18,486 nucleotides of DNA from Anaerolineae bacterium CG2_30_64_16 (GCA_001871755.1 MNXL01000352.1:1-18486), one strand, 5' to 3'. Positions 1 through 8,388 are shown, numbered from the stretch's first letter. Notes: a model not told the origin generated them from the sequence alone. A program made the numbers and translations.

Positions 1-810
1 TGAAGTGCTCCCCAGGCTCAGGTTGATGGCCCGCACGCCCTGATCCGTGGCATAGATGATCCCCTGGGCGATGTCGGCCCAGGTACCCTTGTTGTTGCTG
101 TTCAGCACCTTGACGGGCAGCACCTTGACGCCGCCAGCTATGCCAGCCACCCCGATGCCGTTGTTCGTGGCGGCCGCGACGATGCCGGTCACGTGCGTGC
201 CGTGCCCCAGGTCGTCCGCCGGCAGGTTGTCGTCGTTCACGAAATCCCAGCCGCTGACATCATCTACATAGCCATTATGGTCGTCGTCGATGCCATTGCC
301 CGGCGTCTCGTTTGCGTTGACCCACAGGCTGCCCGCCAGATCGGGATGCGCAAAATCGAAACCACTGTCCACGACCGCGACTACCACGCTACTATTGCCG
401 CGTCCCAGGTCCCAGGCCAGGTTGGCCTTGATCTGCTGTGGGGCATACACCTTGGAGGGATCGTTGTAGTACGGGTCGTTCGGCTCCCAGGCGCCTTCCA
501 TGATGCCGTTGAGCTCAGCATAGGCCACCTCGGGGTCGTTTCGCAAGGCCATCAGCGTAGCGGCCACTCTAAGCGCCGACACCCGCAACACCGCTACCCG
601 AAGGTCGGCGATTTGCGCCACCGGTTCGAGATCCTGCGCCAACGCGTAGGCCCGCTGCTCGAATCTACCGCCTGACCGATACCCAACCAGGATCTCGCCA
701 GAGATGGCCGTATCGATAGCCGAAGCGGTCGCCCCCACCCCGACGGGCGCCATGGCCACCAGCAAAAGGGTCACAATCAGTACGTAGATCGATCTCTCGA
801 CTCGCTTCAT
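1..810 (-). CDS. Secreted subtilisin-like serine protease (S8 family), C-terminus cut by window edge
   Basis: The minus-strand reading frame is open from an ATG at 810 to the left edge, giving 270 residues. Residues 1-30 look like a signal peptide: basic start MKRVERS, then hydrophobic LIVTLLLVAMAPVGVGA. Residues 35-105 resemble an inhibitor-like propeptide. The catalytic domain begins near residue 120. It shows the Asp motif VVDSGFDFAHPDL (D148) and the His motif GHGTHVTGIVAA (H203), followed by AINLSLGSTS; the catalytic Ser would lie beyond the window. A GGGGAG ribosome site stands about 12 bases before the ATG. Family knowledge: S8 enzymes are secreted endopeptidases of broad specificity. 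The NGIDDDHNGYVDD loop before the His motif is typical of long extracellular subtilases. The family call is firm; substrate and total length are unknown. Confidence 0.93.
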   Translation of the reverse strand, partial: MKRVERSIYVLIVTLLLVAMAPVGVGATASAIDTAISGEILVGYRSGGRFEQRAYALAQDLEPVAQIADLRVAVLRVSALRVAATLMALRNDPEVAYAELNGIMEGAWEPNDPYYNDPSKVYAPQQIKANLAWDLGRGNSSVVVAVVDSGFDFAHPDLAGSLWVNANETPGNGIDDDHNGYVDDVSGWDFVNDDNLPADDLGHGTHVTGIVAAATNNGIGVAGIAGGVKVLPVKVLNSNNKGTWADIAQGIIYATDQGVRAINLSLGSTS

Positions 811-934
811 TTGCGTCTCGACTCCCCGAACAGTAGCCCGCTCGACTCACAGAACTGTCCCCATCCACTCAGACCCATTATGCAATTCCGGGGCCGTTTT
901 CTCAATAGGATAAAGGTCCTCTCCAAATCGGGGC
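811..934. other. Short intergenic stretch upstream of the S8 protease gene
   Basis: No gene-like reading frame is seen here. The stretch should contain the promoter of the minus-strand S8 protease gene, but no convincing -35/-10 pair was identified by eye. Confidence 0.4.
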
Positions 935-967
935 AAAAAAAGAGGCCCACGGTTTGCCGTGGGCCCT
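935..967 (-). terminator. Intrinsic terminator for the receiver-domain gene
   Basis: On the minus strand a perfect 9-bp stem (GGCCCACGG/CCGTGGGCC, arms 957-965 and 944-952) with a 4-base loop is followed by a run of seven T (935-941). This is a textbook Rho-independent terminator. It lies downstream of the receiver gene ending at 1125 and separates it from the S8 protease gene. Confidence 0.88.
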
Positions 968-1124
968 GCGTGTGACCGGTTTCAAGAAACGCATCTTCCC
1001 AATAGTCCGGGGGGAGAGGGCTAGCGTTAGCCGCCTTGCACCTGCCCAAGCGGGCGACGCCAGGGATCGCCCCCACAGAATCAAGAAGATACCAAGTAAC
1101 GAATGCCTCAGAAACGACGGCGGT
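968..1124. other. 3' untranslated stretch between receiver gene and terminator
   Basis: No supported gene. Several overlapping reading frames exist, but none has recognisable protein character. A small GGCTA/TAGCC hairpin is visible near 1019-1032. The region is most simply the 3' end of the receiver-gene transcript. Confidence 0.4.
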
Positions 1125-1595
1125 TCAGACCGTCCTCCACCGGGCTGGCTGGCGGCGCAATAGCGCCCCGAGCCGTGCCAGAAGCTCCCGTTCATCAAAG
1201 GGAGCCAGAATGTAAGCGTCAGCGCCGAGTTGGTAGCCGCGCAAGACATCATTCCGTGCAGCGCCATGGAGCACTAGCATCACCGGCGCTTTGCATGCGC
1301 TGCGCACCTGCTCGCAGACCTTGTAGCCAGGTCCATCCGGCAGGCTAATGTCGAACAGCACGAGCTGATAGGGCCTGTGACTTACACCAGGAAGCTGCTG
1401 TAAGCTGGCTGCTACCAGATCTACTCGCAACCCGGCGCGCTTCAATATCGGAATCACCTCACGCTCGGCGCTGCTGGTATCCTCAGACACACATAGCACC
1501 CAGATTCCTTCTTCTGCATCCCCAGGGATCAGACCTGGAAGCTGTGGATGCACGTGCTCGAGAACAGGCTGGATTCCCCGATCGTCGCTAGTCAT
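1125..1595 (-). CDS. Stand-alone response-regulator receiver domain, atypical active site
   Basis: The 156-residue protein has a single receiver-like domain (residues 31-147) and no output domain. The phosphoacceptor segment is LVLFDISLPDGPG (D82), and the C-terminal part GADAYILAPFDERELLARL fits helix 4/strand 5/helix 5 of a receiver. Key switch residues are changed: the usual Thr/Ser of strand 4 is Leu (about L109, in PVMLVLHG), the conserved Lys before PF is Ala (A131), and the acidic pair is S-E-D. The start at 1595 is preferred over the upstream 1646 ATG because AGAGGTG stands just before it and the extra 17 residues look unstructured. Residues 1-30 are a non-conserved leader. It ends at a strong terminator, so it is probably transcribed alone. 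Canonical phospho-signalling is doubtful. Confidence 0.78.
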   Translation of the reverse strand: MTSDDRGIQPVLEHVHPQLPGLIPGDAEEGIWVLCVSEDTSSAEREVIPILKRAGLRVDLVAASLQQLPGVSHRPYQLVLFDISLPDGPGYKVCEQVRSACKAPVMLVLHGAARNDVLRGYQLGADAYILAPFDERELLARLGALLRRQPARWRTV

Positions 1596-1741
1596 GGCAC
1601 ACCTCTGAAGGCCGCCGCTCGAACACGGCAGCACTGAAGGGAACAATCGTCAGACAATCAGCCATCGCGCTCGCCGCGGCGGCCAGATTACCACAAGGGG
1701 CCGCGTAGTGCATTATGGCGTCATCAATATACGCTCGATAT

Positions 1742-1777
1742 GTATCTGATCTGAAAATAGATTTTTAGATCAGATAC
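1742..1777. promoter_or_regulatory. 36-bp near-perfect palindrome upstream of the receiver gene
   Basis: Arms GTATCTGATCTGAAAAT (1742-1758) and ATTTTTAGATCAGATAC (1761-1777) pair over 17 positions with one G-T mismatch and a 2-base centre. There is no T-run after either side, so a terminator is unlikely. It lies about 150 bases upstream of the receiver gene start and about 60 bases past the stop of the C25 protease gene. That placement suits an operator for a dimeric regulator of the receiver gene, but this is inference. Confidence 0.5.
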
Positions 1778-1835
1778 CTCGATATCAGTATACAAGACTG
1801 GTGAGGAGAGTCAAGCATCCAGCCTTACGATTTCC

Positions 1836-4800
1836 TTACGATTGATGGACGCCTGCGACCAGAGGTAAATAGGAGTACACAAGGGGAAGGATCTCCAGAT
1901 CGTAGCCAAATCCGGCGCTAGACAGATATGAAGTCACCATGACGTAGAAGTCACCGCTTGTCGGCGCAGTCCAAATGATCTGTGACCCGTGCGCGCCTGG
2001 CGTGACATCGTCGTTCTTGGTCAACAATGCGCCATCCGCGCCCCACAGAAACAGCACCGTATCTCCGTCGGAGCTCAGGTTAGTCGTGCGAATCAGATAG
2101 GTCGTGCCGGCCAGGGCCTCAAACACCGACCAATCGTGATCGCCCGCGGGATAGTAGGTGTGGGGCTGCTGGCGCAGGGGCGCGACCACGCGCTGTGCCT
2201 GGGTTTGGCTATCATCGGGCTCCGAGAAGTCACCCATCAATATGGTCAGGGTCACAGGATCGCTGGTGTTGTTGGCTGGGGTCGAGTCGACCCAGGTTGT
2301 GGTGATAGTCGCGGTGATTGTCCACACCGCGGTCTGCAACTTCGCGCCCGCGGGAATGCGCCCGCTGAGGACCAGCCGCCCAACGTCACCCCTGCCCATC
2401 GCCGTGACGTCCCAGGCATAGGTGACGCCCGGAAGCGCGGTCAGCGCCGGCCCGGTCGAAGTGATGTGCGGATCATTGAGCGCGGCGGGCAGTGGCAGCT
2501 CCAGACGGATTCCGCCGGCCGCGCCCGGGCCGTCGTTGATGTAGATCAACGTGAAGGTGACGTATTGTCCAGGCCGCACAGAGCCCAGCGGTTCGACCCA
2601 CTGCTTGAGGAAAAGATCGGCCGCCGCGAGCGTGGCGGTGATAGGGCCAGTGCGATTGTCGCTGTAGTCTGACTCCGCCCATCGGCTGCTGATGGACATC
2701 TCCGCGCTGAACGGCAGACTGGCGGCCGTGATCTCCCAGGACACGCGTCCGGTGATCGTGATATGCCCGGTTGCGCCGGGGAGCAACTCGGACAGATCCC
2801 AGACGTATGGAGTGCCCGGCCTCTGGACCAAAGCCAGGAGATCGCCCTGCCACGCCAGGTCGGTCATCCCCGCGGGCAACGTCGCCGTCAGCGCCACACC
2901 CTGCACCCGTACCGTGCTGGTGTTGCTGAAGCTGAGCGTGTAGGTCACCGGATCGCCCTGGGTCAGCAGGTCTGTGGGGCCGGTGGCCGTGATGCTCAAC
3001 TGTGCCTTGGGGACGCCGATCGCGGTCGCCGGGTCGCCCAGTAGCACATAGGTGTCGAGCAGATCGCCAAAACGCAGGCTGCCGTCGCTGGAACGGCCAT
3101 CCGTGAAGAGCATCAGCTTACCGGCCGTGGTGGCCGGCCCAAGCAGCCGGATGTCCTGGTTGAACAACGCGTCGTAGAAGCCGCGGTGCAGGTAATCGTG
3201 TCCGCTGGCCACCCCCAGCCCGGTGGGCGACCAGCTCGCCACCGCGCCCCGGCCATACAGGCGCACGACGTTCTCCCCCAGGCTGGCGTAGCGCGGGTTG
3301 TGGTAGCTGCCCTCCAGGCACGTCATCGGCAGCACCACGGGGTAGAAGCTCCCGTTGCTGACCTGCGGCAACGAATTCACACCAAACAGCAGCTCACTGG
3401 CCCAATTGCCGATGGAGCTGTGGCCGACATAGTTGAAGAGCAGCGCGCCTTGATTGAACGCATCGAGCGTCGCCTGCTGGGCGCGCACAGCAAAACTCAG
3501 GGGATATTCTGCCGTGCCCAGATAGATCTTCTTGACCTCGAATTCGCCAGGGACGTGGTCCGCCACCTCGTCGGAGAGCACGCTGAACTGGCCGGCCGGG
3601 TCATCATTGTCCGCCACGAACACCGCGCGCGTCCGCCACGCGCCCGCAGCCGGGTTCGCCTCGTAGCTGATGATCTTGTCCAGCATGGCCGTCAGCTCGG
3701 ACTGGTTGTTGACCGGCAGGCGCCCCAGATGCAGGTCGGGCAGCGTGTCGTCACCCACGACGGTGACGTAGCGGTTATCGGCCGCGGTCTCACCCAGGAC
3801 CGGATCGACGCTGGCCAGATAGGGCGGGATGAAAGTCTGCGCGCCCGTTCCTTCATGATTCAGGAAATCGTAGGCGCCATCACCGACCAGCAACACGTAG
3901 GCTGGGGCCGGCCGGGGCCAGTTGAAGTAGGCGTAGCGGATGAACTCCTCGATGGCGTGCGGCGTGAGCAGCCCGCCGCTGAACTCATCGTAGATGTCTT
4001 GCACGTCGATCACCCGGACGCGCAGCCCCTGGCTCCGGCGGAACTGTGCCAGCGCCTCCACACCGCTCAAGAAATCGGCGTGCGATACGAGGAGATAGTC
4101 GGCGCCCTCCGTGGCCGCGCGCAGCCCGGATGGCGCATCCGCGCTCACCGTGAGCGGACCCCGCAGCTCCGGACCGCCAACCGCATAGTACGCGCCGCCG
4201 GCCGGCACGTCATCGTGCATGCGCAACAGGAACGCGCCGGCGGCCCCGGTGACCTCGGCCGCGGTCAGGCGCGTCGGCGCCAGGGGATCGCTGACATCAT
4301 AGACGAAGATATCGGCCGTTGACCAGCCATCCAGCACGAACTCACCAGGGCCGGCTGCCGGGGTGAAACGCAACCAATCGCCCACGACCTGAAATGTCCT
4401 CTGGTAGACCAGATCGAAGGCGTTGAGCCAGGTGACCTCCCACGGCTGGTTGTTGAAGTCCTTCGCTCCCACATCGCCGGGCGCGTAGATCGCCAGGGTA
4501 TTGGCCCCAGGGCGCAGGACGGCCTGATCGAACGTCAGCGTGGCAATATGCTGCACCGCGCCGTCCCAATAGAGATCGCCGACCAGCGCCTGATTCACGA
4601 CCACGCGCGAGTGATGATCGGGGTTCACCCGCGTATCGTAGGATGCGCCCCACAACTCCAGGTCCAGGGTCGCCGTGCCCGCCGGCAACGGCTGCTCAAC
4701 GGTAAACGGCACGGTGAAAGTGAGTACCGACCCGCTTCTCAACACGTAGGTCTGGCCCCAATACCAGTGATCCACGTCCGAAGCCATCGGCAGGCTGCTC

Positions 4801-6050
4801 CGGTAGATGCGATCCAGCTCATAGTGCTGCTGCGCAGGGAAGCCCTCGGCCACAGCACTGCCCAGCGGCGCGACATCGCGCGCGGCCATCCGCCGGCCGG
4901 CCACGTCGCCGACTACCAGCCAGCAGGTGTTGATGTCGGTATAGAAGCTCTCCACCGGCTCCGCGTAGAACCGGACCACGTCTCCCGGATCGAAGCGGCC
5001 GTCCCCCTCGCCGGTGACCTCGATGGCCAGCTCCGCGTCCCCGTGGTAGATGCGCAGGCGCCGCGGGTCCAGGGTGGCCACCGGCACGCCAGCGCCGGCC
5101 AGGTCGGCATAGGTAAGCTGATAGATGCCGCCCTCCCGCAGCGTGATGCGATAGCGCACCTGATCGAGGGGCAATGCGGCGGGCGCGAAAGCCGGCGCGG
5201 GCGGATCCATCCGCCAGGCCGCTGCCTGATCCGGGTTGACGACGGCCTGGCTCAGCAGGCTGTCGAAGCCACCCGCATCGGCTCTCGCTGCGGCGCGCGC
5301 TGTGGCCGGGACTACGGCCGCCCCACCGCCGCTGAAGGTCACCCGCACGCGCATCTTCTGCACATGGCGCAGCCGGCCGCTGGCCGCCACGTACTGCAGC
5401 GGGTACACCGTGAGCCGCGCCAGCCGCAGATCGCGTACATAGCCGACCTCTTCCAGGACCGCCAACTGGGCGGGGTACGGCGTGCGCGCCGCATAGGCGG
5501 CCGGATCGCGGGTGAACACATCTCGCACGCCGGTTGCGGCGCTCGGATCGACCGGCCCGCGCTCGTCGGCCTCGCCTCCGACATCGGGGGCTTGGGCGGA
5601 CACGGGGTAGACCGGCGCGGCCAGCCGCACCTCTTGCTCGGCCAGCACCTGGACCTCCAGCCCCAGCGTCGCGCCCGGCGGCGCCACCAGCAGCACGCTC
5701 CGTTGCGGCACATCCGGAGCGCCGGCGTCCGCGCCGCCCACAAAACCAGGGATCGACAGTTGGACATAGGACCGGCCGTCAGCGCCGGTTCGCACGGTTG
5801 CGTTGTAGCCGGGCACGGTCACCTCCAGCGTCAGCCCCGCCGCGTCCGCAACCACAACGCGCACGTCCGCGGCGGACTCGGCCCAGGCCACCCGCGCGCT
5901 CAACAGCGTGAGCGCGAGGAGCGTCAGGAGGCCGAGCGCCAACCAGGAAAGGCGCATCACGGGGCCGCGCGGCCTGGCCAGAACCTTGAGACCCGGCCGC
6001 GGCTCCGGTCGTCCGGGATGAAGGTGAAGTCCTATGTCGTATATTGTCAT
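1836..6050 (-). CDS. Secreted gingipain-like cysteine protease (C25) with DUF11-like repeats and PPC domain
   Basis: The 1404-residue exported protein has a hydrophobic signal segment at residues 33-57 (MRLSWLALG to SARVAWA). A C25-type propeptide and jelly-roll region covers about 60-640. The C25 catalytic domain covers about 650-1010, with the His motif NYVGHSS (H877) and the Cys motif MTCLEGSY (C911). Two DUF11-like beta repeats follow (about 1013-1140 and 1141-1272), then a bacterial pre-peptidase C-terminal domain (1276-1388, EPDDSQTQAQ to SGDFYVMV). The tail ends in YSYLPLVAGVHQS. Family knowledge: C25 enzymes are extracellular cysteine endopeptidases. The start is uncertain. The ATG at 6050 has only a weak CAGG signal and gives a long n-region; the ATG at 5957 gives a tidier signal peptide but has no visible ribosome site. 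Self-processing of the propeptide is likely, not shown. Confidence 0.92.
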   Translation of the reverse strand: MTIYDIGLHLHPGRPEPRPGLKVLARPRGPVMRLSWLALGLLTLLALTLLSARVAWAESAADVRVVVADAAGLTLEVTVPGYNATVRTGADGRSYVQLSIPGFVGGADAGAPDVPQRSVLLVAPPGATLGLEVQVLAEQEVRLAAPVYPVSAQAPDVGGEADERGPVDPSAATGVRDVFTRDPAAYAARTPYPAQLAVLEEVGYVRDLRLARLTVYPLQYVAASGRLRHVQKMRVRVTFSGGGAAVVPATARAAARADAGGFDSLLSQAVVNPDQAAAWRMDPPAPAFAPAALPLDQVRYRITLREGGIYQLTYADLAGAGVPVATLDPRRLRIYHGDAELAIEVTGEGDGRFDPGDVVRFYAEPVESFYTDINTCWLVVGDVAGRRMAARDVAPLGSAVAEGFPAQQHYELDRIYRSSLPMASDVDHWYWGQTYVLRSGSVLTFTVPFTVEQPLPAGTATLDLELWGASYDTRVNPDHHSRVVVNQALVGDLYWDGAVQHIATLTFDQAVLRPGANTLAIYAPGDVGAKDFNNQPWEVTWLNAFDLVYQRTFQVVGDWLRFTPAAGPGEFVLDGWSTADIFVYDVSDPLAPTRLTAAEVTGAAGAFLLRMHDDVPAGGAYYAVGGPELRGPLTVSADAPSGLRAATEGADYLLVSHADFLSGVEALAQFRRSQGLRVRVIDVQDIYDEFSGGLLTPHAIEEFIRYAYFNWPRPAPAYVLLVGDGAYDFLNHEGTGAQTFIPPYLASVDPVLGETAADNRYVTVVGDDTLPDLHLGRLPVNNQSELTAMLDKIISYEANPAAGAWRTRAVFVADNDDPAGQFSVLSDEVADHVPGEFEVKKIYLGTAEYPLSFAVRAQQATLDAFNQGALLFNYVGHSSIGNWASELLFGVNSLPQVSNGSFYPVVLPMTCLEGSYHNPRYASLGENVVRLYGRGAVASWSPTGLGVASGHDYLHRGFYDALFNQDIRLLGPATTAGKLMLFTDGRSSDGSLRFGDLLDTYVLLGDPATAIGVPKAQLSITATGPTDLLTQGDPVTYTLSFSNTSTVRVQGVALTATLPAGMTDLAWQGDLLALVQRPGTPYVWDLSELLPGATGHITITGRVSWEITAASLPFSAEMSISSRWAESDYSDNRTGPITATLAAADLFLKQWVEPLGSVRPGQYVTFTLIYINDGPGAAGGIRLELPLPAALNDPHITSTGPALTALPGVTYAWDVTAMGRGDVGRLVLSGRIPAGAKLQTAVWTITATITTTWVDSTPANNTSDPVTLTILMGDFSEPDDSQTQAQRVVAPLRQQPHTYYPAGDHDWSVFEALAGTTYLIRTTNLSSDGDTVLFLWGADGALLTKNDDVTPGAHGSQIIWTAPTSGDFYVMVTSYLSSAGFGYDLEILPLVYSYLPLVAGVHQS

Positions 6051-6122
6051 GAACCTGTTTCTTTTCCGAGTGTGCTGTCAGGGCGATTTCAACTCACAGG
6101 GCTGAACTGATTTCCTGCTGCA

Positions 6123-6131
6123 ATTGTAACA
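6123..6131 (-). promoter_or_regulatory. Possible extended -10 promoter for the C25 protease gene
   Basis: On the minus strand the sequence TGTTACAAT carries a TACAAT -10 hexamer with a TG extension. No good -35 is at standard spacing. It lies about 75 bases before the ATG at 6050, in the divergent gap with fhs. Confidence 0.4.
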
Positions 6132-6341
6132 CAAAACCGCGAACAAGCAGTGACCGCGCTACCGATTCGGAGCCACCGCTGCACGTCATCCGTCTCTCAA
6201 ATGAGACGCAGTTTGCGGTGAGATGTAACGCCTGATAGCGCTTCCCAAACCGGGTGCGCCGGGATTCGCTCAGTAGTCGGAGCTACCCCCCTCTGGGGAC
6301 GCCTGACCGACAGGTATACTCGTGATATATGACACTCATCA
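6132..6341. other. Divergent intergenic region between the C25 protease gene and fhs
   Basis: No coding potential is supported. A short CGTCTC/GAGACG inverted repeat is at 6191-6208. The rest shows no clear element by eye. Confidence 0.4.
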
Positions 6342-6371
6342 TTGACAGACGGCGGCATTAGATGATATGAT
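6342..6371 (+). promoter_or_regulatory. Sigma-70-type promoter of fhs
   Basis: A perfect TTGACA -35 (6342-6347) is followed by 18 bases and TATGAT (6366-6371), one mismatch from the -10 consensus. Transcription would start near 6378, giving an untranslated leader of about 84 bases before the fhs start codon. Confidence 0.75.
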
Positions 6372-6385
6372 TGGGTTCGTTAAAC

Positions 6386-6431
6386 GGCTGTCGGTAACAG
6401 CCCAGCACCCCGCACTGGCAGGTAGTGCCAG
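6386..6431 (+). promoter_or_regulatory. Two hairpins in the fhs leader
   Basis: GGCTGT/ACAGCC (6386-6391 and 6397-6402, loop CGGTA) and CTGGCA/TGCCAG (6415-6420 and 6426-6431, loop GGTAG) are both perfect 6-bp stems. They sit between the promoter and the GGAGG ribosome site at 6447-6451. They do not match the tetrahydrofolate riboswitch as I remember it. A regulatory role is possible only. Confidence 0.4.
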
Positions 6432-6461
6432 ACACCCACTCACCATGGAGGTCAAAGAGAA

Positions 6462-8336
6462 ATGATGAAACGCCTGAACCCCGTTCCGAGTGACCTGGAG
6501 ATCGCCCAGGCCGTCGAGCTTAGACCAATCATCGAAATCGCCGAGTCGTTGGGCCTGAGCGCCGAGGACCTGGAGTTCTACGGCAGGTACAAGGCCAAAG
6601 TTCACCTGGATGTGGTCGAGAAGTTCAAGGATCACCCGCAGGGCAAATACATCGACGTCACCGCGATCACCCCGACGCCGTTGGGCGAGGGCAAGACCAC
6701 GACGACCGTGGGCCTGACGCAGGGGTTGGGCATATTGGGCAAGCAGGTCATGTGCTGCATCCGTCAGCCCAGCCAGGGGCCGACCTTCGGCATCAAGGGC
6801 GGGGCGGCCGGTGGCGGCTACAGCCAGATCGTGCCGATGGAGGACTTCAACCTGCACCTGACCGGCGACATCCACGCCATCACTGCCGCTCACGACCTGA
6901 TCGCAGCAGCGCTGGATGCCAGGATGTTCCACGAGTCGTATCAGGACGCCGAGACGCTGTTCGATCGACTGTGCCCGCCCGACCAGGAAGGCAAGCGCCA
7001 CTTCTCCCCCGCCATGCTGCGCCGCATCAAGAAGCTCGGCATCGACAAGATAGATCCTGACAAGCTGACGGCCAAGGAGCGCGCTCGCTTCGCAAAGCTA
7101 GATATCGACCCCGACAGCATCACCTGGAACCGGGTCATCGACATCAGCGACCGCATGCTGCGCAAGATCCAGATCGGCCTGGGGCCGGACGAGAAGGGCC
7201 GCACCCGCACGACCGGCTTTGACATCAGTGTCGCGTCCGAGTTGATGGCCATCCTGGCGCTGACCACCAGCCTGGAGGACATGCGCGACCGCATCGGCCG
7301 GGTCGTGGTTGGCACCAACAAGGCGGGCGAAGCGATCACCGCTGAAGACCTGGGCGTGGCCGGCGCCGCCACCGTGCTGATGAAAGACGCCATCATGCCC
7401 AACCTGATGCAGACGGTCGAGGGGCAACCCGCCTTCGTCCACGCCGGGCCATTCGCCAACATCGCTCACGGCAACAGCTCCATCGTGGCCGACCAGATCG
7501 CGCTCAAGCTGGCCGACTACGTTGTCACCGAATCGGGATTCGGCGCCGACATGGGCACCGAGAAGTTCTTCAACATCAAGTGCCGCTACTCCGGGTTGAT
7601 CCCGAACGCGGTGGTCTTGGTCGCGACAGTGCGCGCGTTGAAGATGCATGGTGGCGGGCCGAAGGTAGTGGCCGGCAAACCATTGTCGTTCGAATACGCC
7701 GCGGAGAACCTGCCACTGCTGGAAAAAGGATGTGCCAACCTGGTGGCGCACATCGAGAACATCAAGCGCCAGGGGGTGCCGGTCATCGTCGCCATCAACC
7801 AGTTCAAGGATGATACCCCCGCCGAGATCGCTCTGATTCACGAAAAGGCGGTCGCCGCGGGCGCGGAAGATGCCGTGCTCTGCGCCCACTGGGCCCACGG
7901 CGGTGACGGCGCAATCGAGCTGGCTGAGGCGGTCATCAAGGCCTGCGATCAGCCGAGCGACTTCCAGTTCCTCTACCCGTTGGAGTGGAGCATCAAGAAG
8001 AAGATCGAGAAGATCGCCACCGAAATCTACGGCGCGGGCAGCGTGTCGTACACCCCCGAGGCCGAGGCGAAGATCGAGCTGTATACCCGACTCGGCTTCG
8101 CCAACCTGCCGCTTTGCATGGCCAAGACGCACTTGAGCCTGACACACGACCCGGCGATCAAGGGCCGCCCGACGGGCTACGTGTTTCCGGTCCGCGATAT
8201 CCGGGCCAGCGTCGGCGCCGGCTTCCTCTATCCGCTGTGCGGCGAAATGCGCACCATGCCGGGCCTGCCGACTCGCCCCGTCTTCTACGACGTGGACCTG
8301 GACCTGGAAACCGGGCAGGTGGTCGGGCTGTTCTAG
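6462..8336 (+). CDS. fhs: Formate--tetrahydrofolate ligase, long (eukaryote-like) form
   Basis: The 624-residue enzyme joins formate to tetrahydrofolate using ATP, giving 10-formyl-THF for one-carbon metabolism and, in acetogens, the methyl branch of the Wood-Ljungdahl pathway. Diagnostic segments are the P-loop PTPLGEGKTT (71-80), RQPSQGPTFGIKGGAAGGGY (101-120), MEDFNLHLTGDIHAI (126-140), FVHAGPFANIAHGNSS, ALKMHGGGPKV and GEMRTMPGLPTRP. Typical bacterial enzymes are about 555-560 residues. This one has extra sequence at about 165-235 (CPPDQEGKRHFSPAMLRRIK through LDIDPDSITWNRV), which matches the synthetase domain of human C1-THF synthase as I recall it. GGAGG (6447-6451) precedes tandem ATGs at 6462 and 6465. 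It has its own promoter and ends one base before a large palindrome that may serve as its terminator. Confidence 0.97.
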   Translation: MMKRLNPVPSDLEIAQAVELRPIIEIAESLGLSAEDLEFYGRYKAKVHLDVVEKFKDHPQGKYIDVTAITPTPLGEGKTTTTVGLTQGLGILGKQVMCCIRQPSQGPTFGIKGGAAGGGYSQIVPMEDFNLHLTGDIHAITAAHDLIAAALDARMFHESYQDAETLFDRLCPPDQEGKRHFSPAMLRRIKKLGIDKIDPDKLTAKERARFAKLDIDPDSITWNRVIDISDRMLRKIQIGLGPDEKGRTRTTGFDISVASELMAILALTTSLEDMRDRIGRVVVGTNKAGEAITAEDLGVAGAATVLMKDAIMPNLMQTVEGQPAFVHAGPFANIAHGNSSIVADQIALKLADYVVTESGFGADMGTEKFFNIKCRYSGLIPNAVVLVATVRALKMHGGGPKVVAGKPLSFEYAAENLPLLEKGCANLVAHIENIKRQGVPVIVAINQFKDDTPAEIALIHEKAVAAGAEDAVLCAHWAHGGDGAIELAEAVIKACDQPSDFQFLYPLEWSIKKKIEKIATEIYGAGSVSYTPEAEAKIELYTRLGFANLPLCMAKTHLSLTHDPAIKGRPTGYVFPVRDIRASVGAGFLYPLCGEMRTMPGLPTRPVFYDVDLDLETGQVVGLF

Positions 8337-8337
8337 T

Positions 8338-8388
8338 GCCTAACCCCCGAAATTCTTGTTTTTTGTGCAAGAATTTCGGGGGTTAGGC
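8338..8388 (+). repeat. Palindromic repeat element, intact copy 1 (may terminate fhs)
   Basis: A perfect 21-bp inverted repeat has its left arm at 8338-8358 (starting GCCTAACCCCCGAAATTC) and its right arm at 8368-8388. They enclose a 9-base loop TTTTTTGTG. It starts one base after the fhs stop codon. Diverged copies at 8868-8918 and 10647-10676 show it is a dispersed element and not just a terminator. It would nonetheless form a very stable hairpin in the fhs mRNA. Confidence 0.88.

Noticed and set aside
193..675. A plus-strand 160-codon frame in the S8 protease region
   Set aside because: The minus strand encodes catalytic Asp and His motifs of a subtilase over the same bases.
4548..6110. 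A 520-codon plus-strand frame opposite the C25 protease gene
   Set aside because: The composition is dominated by Arg, His, Gln and Ala with no domain signal; the minus strand encodes a well-formed secreted protease.
6372..6461. A tetrahydrofolate riboswitch upstream of fhs
   Set aside because: The two short hairpins lack the conserved pseudoknot-forming segments I associate with that class.
7098..8147. A 349-codon minus-strand frame inside fhs
   Set aside because: It is antisense to strongly conserved FTHFS sequence and shows typical shadow composition.
8338..8388. Reading the palindrome purely as the fhs terminator
   Set aside because: Diverged copies with the same asymmetric loop occur twice more nearby, so it is a repeat element first; a terminator function may be secondary.
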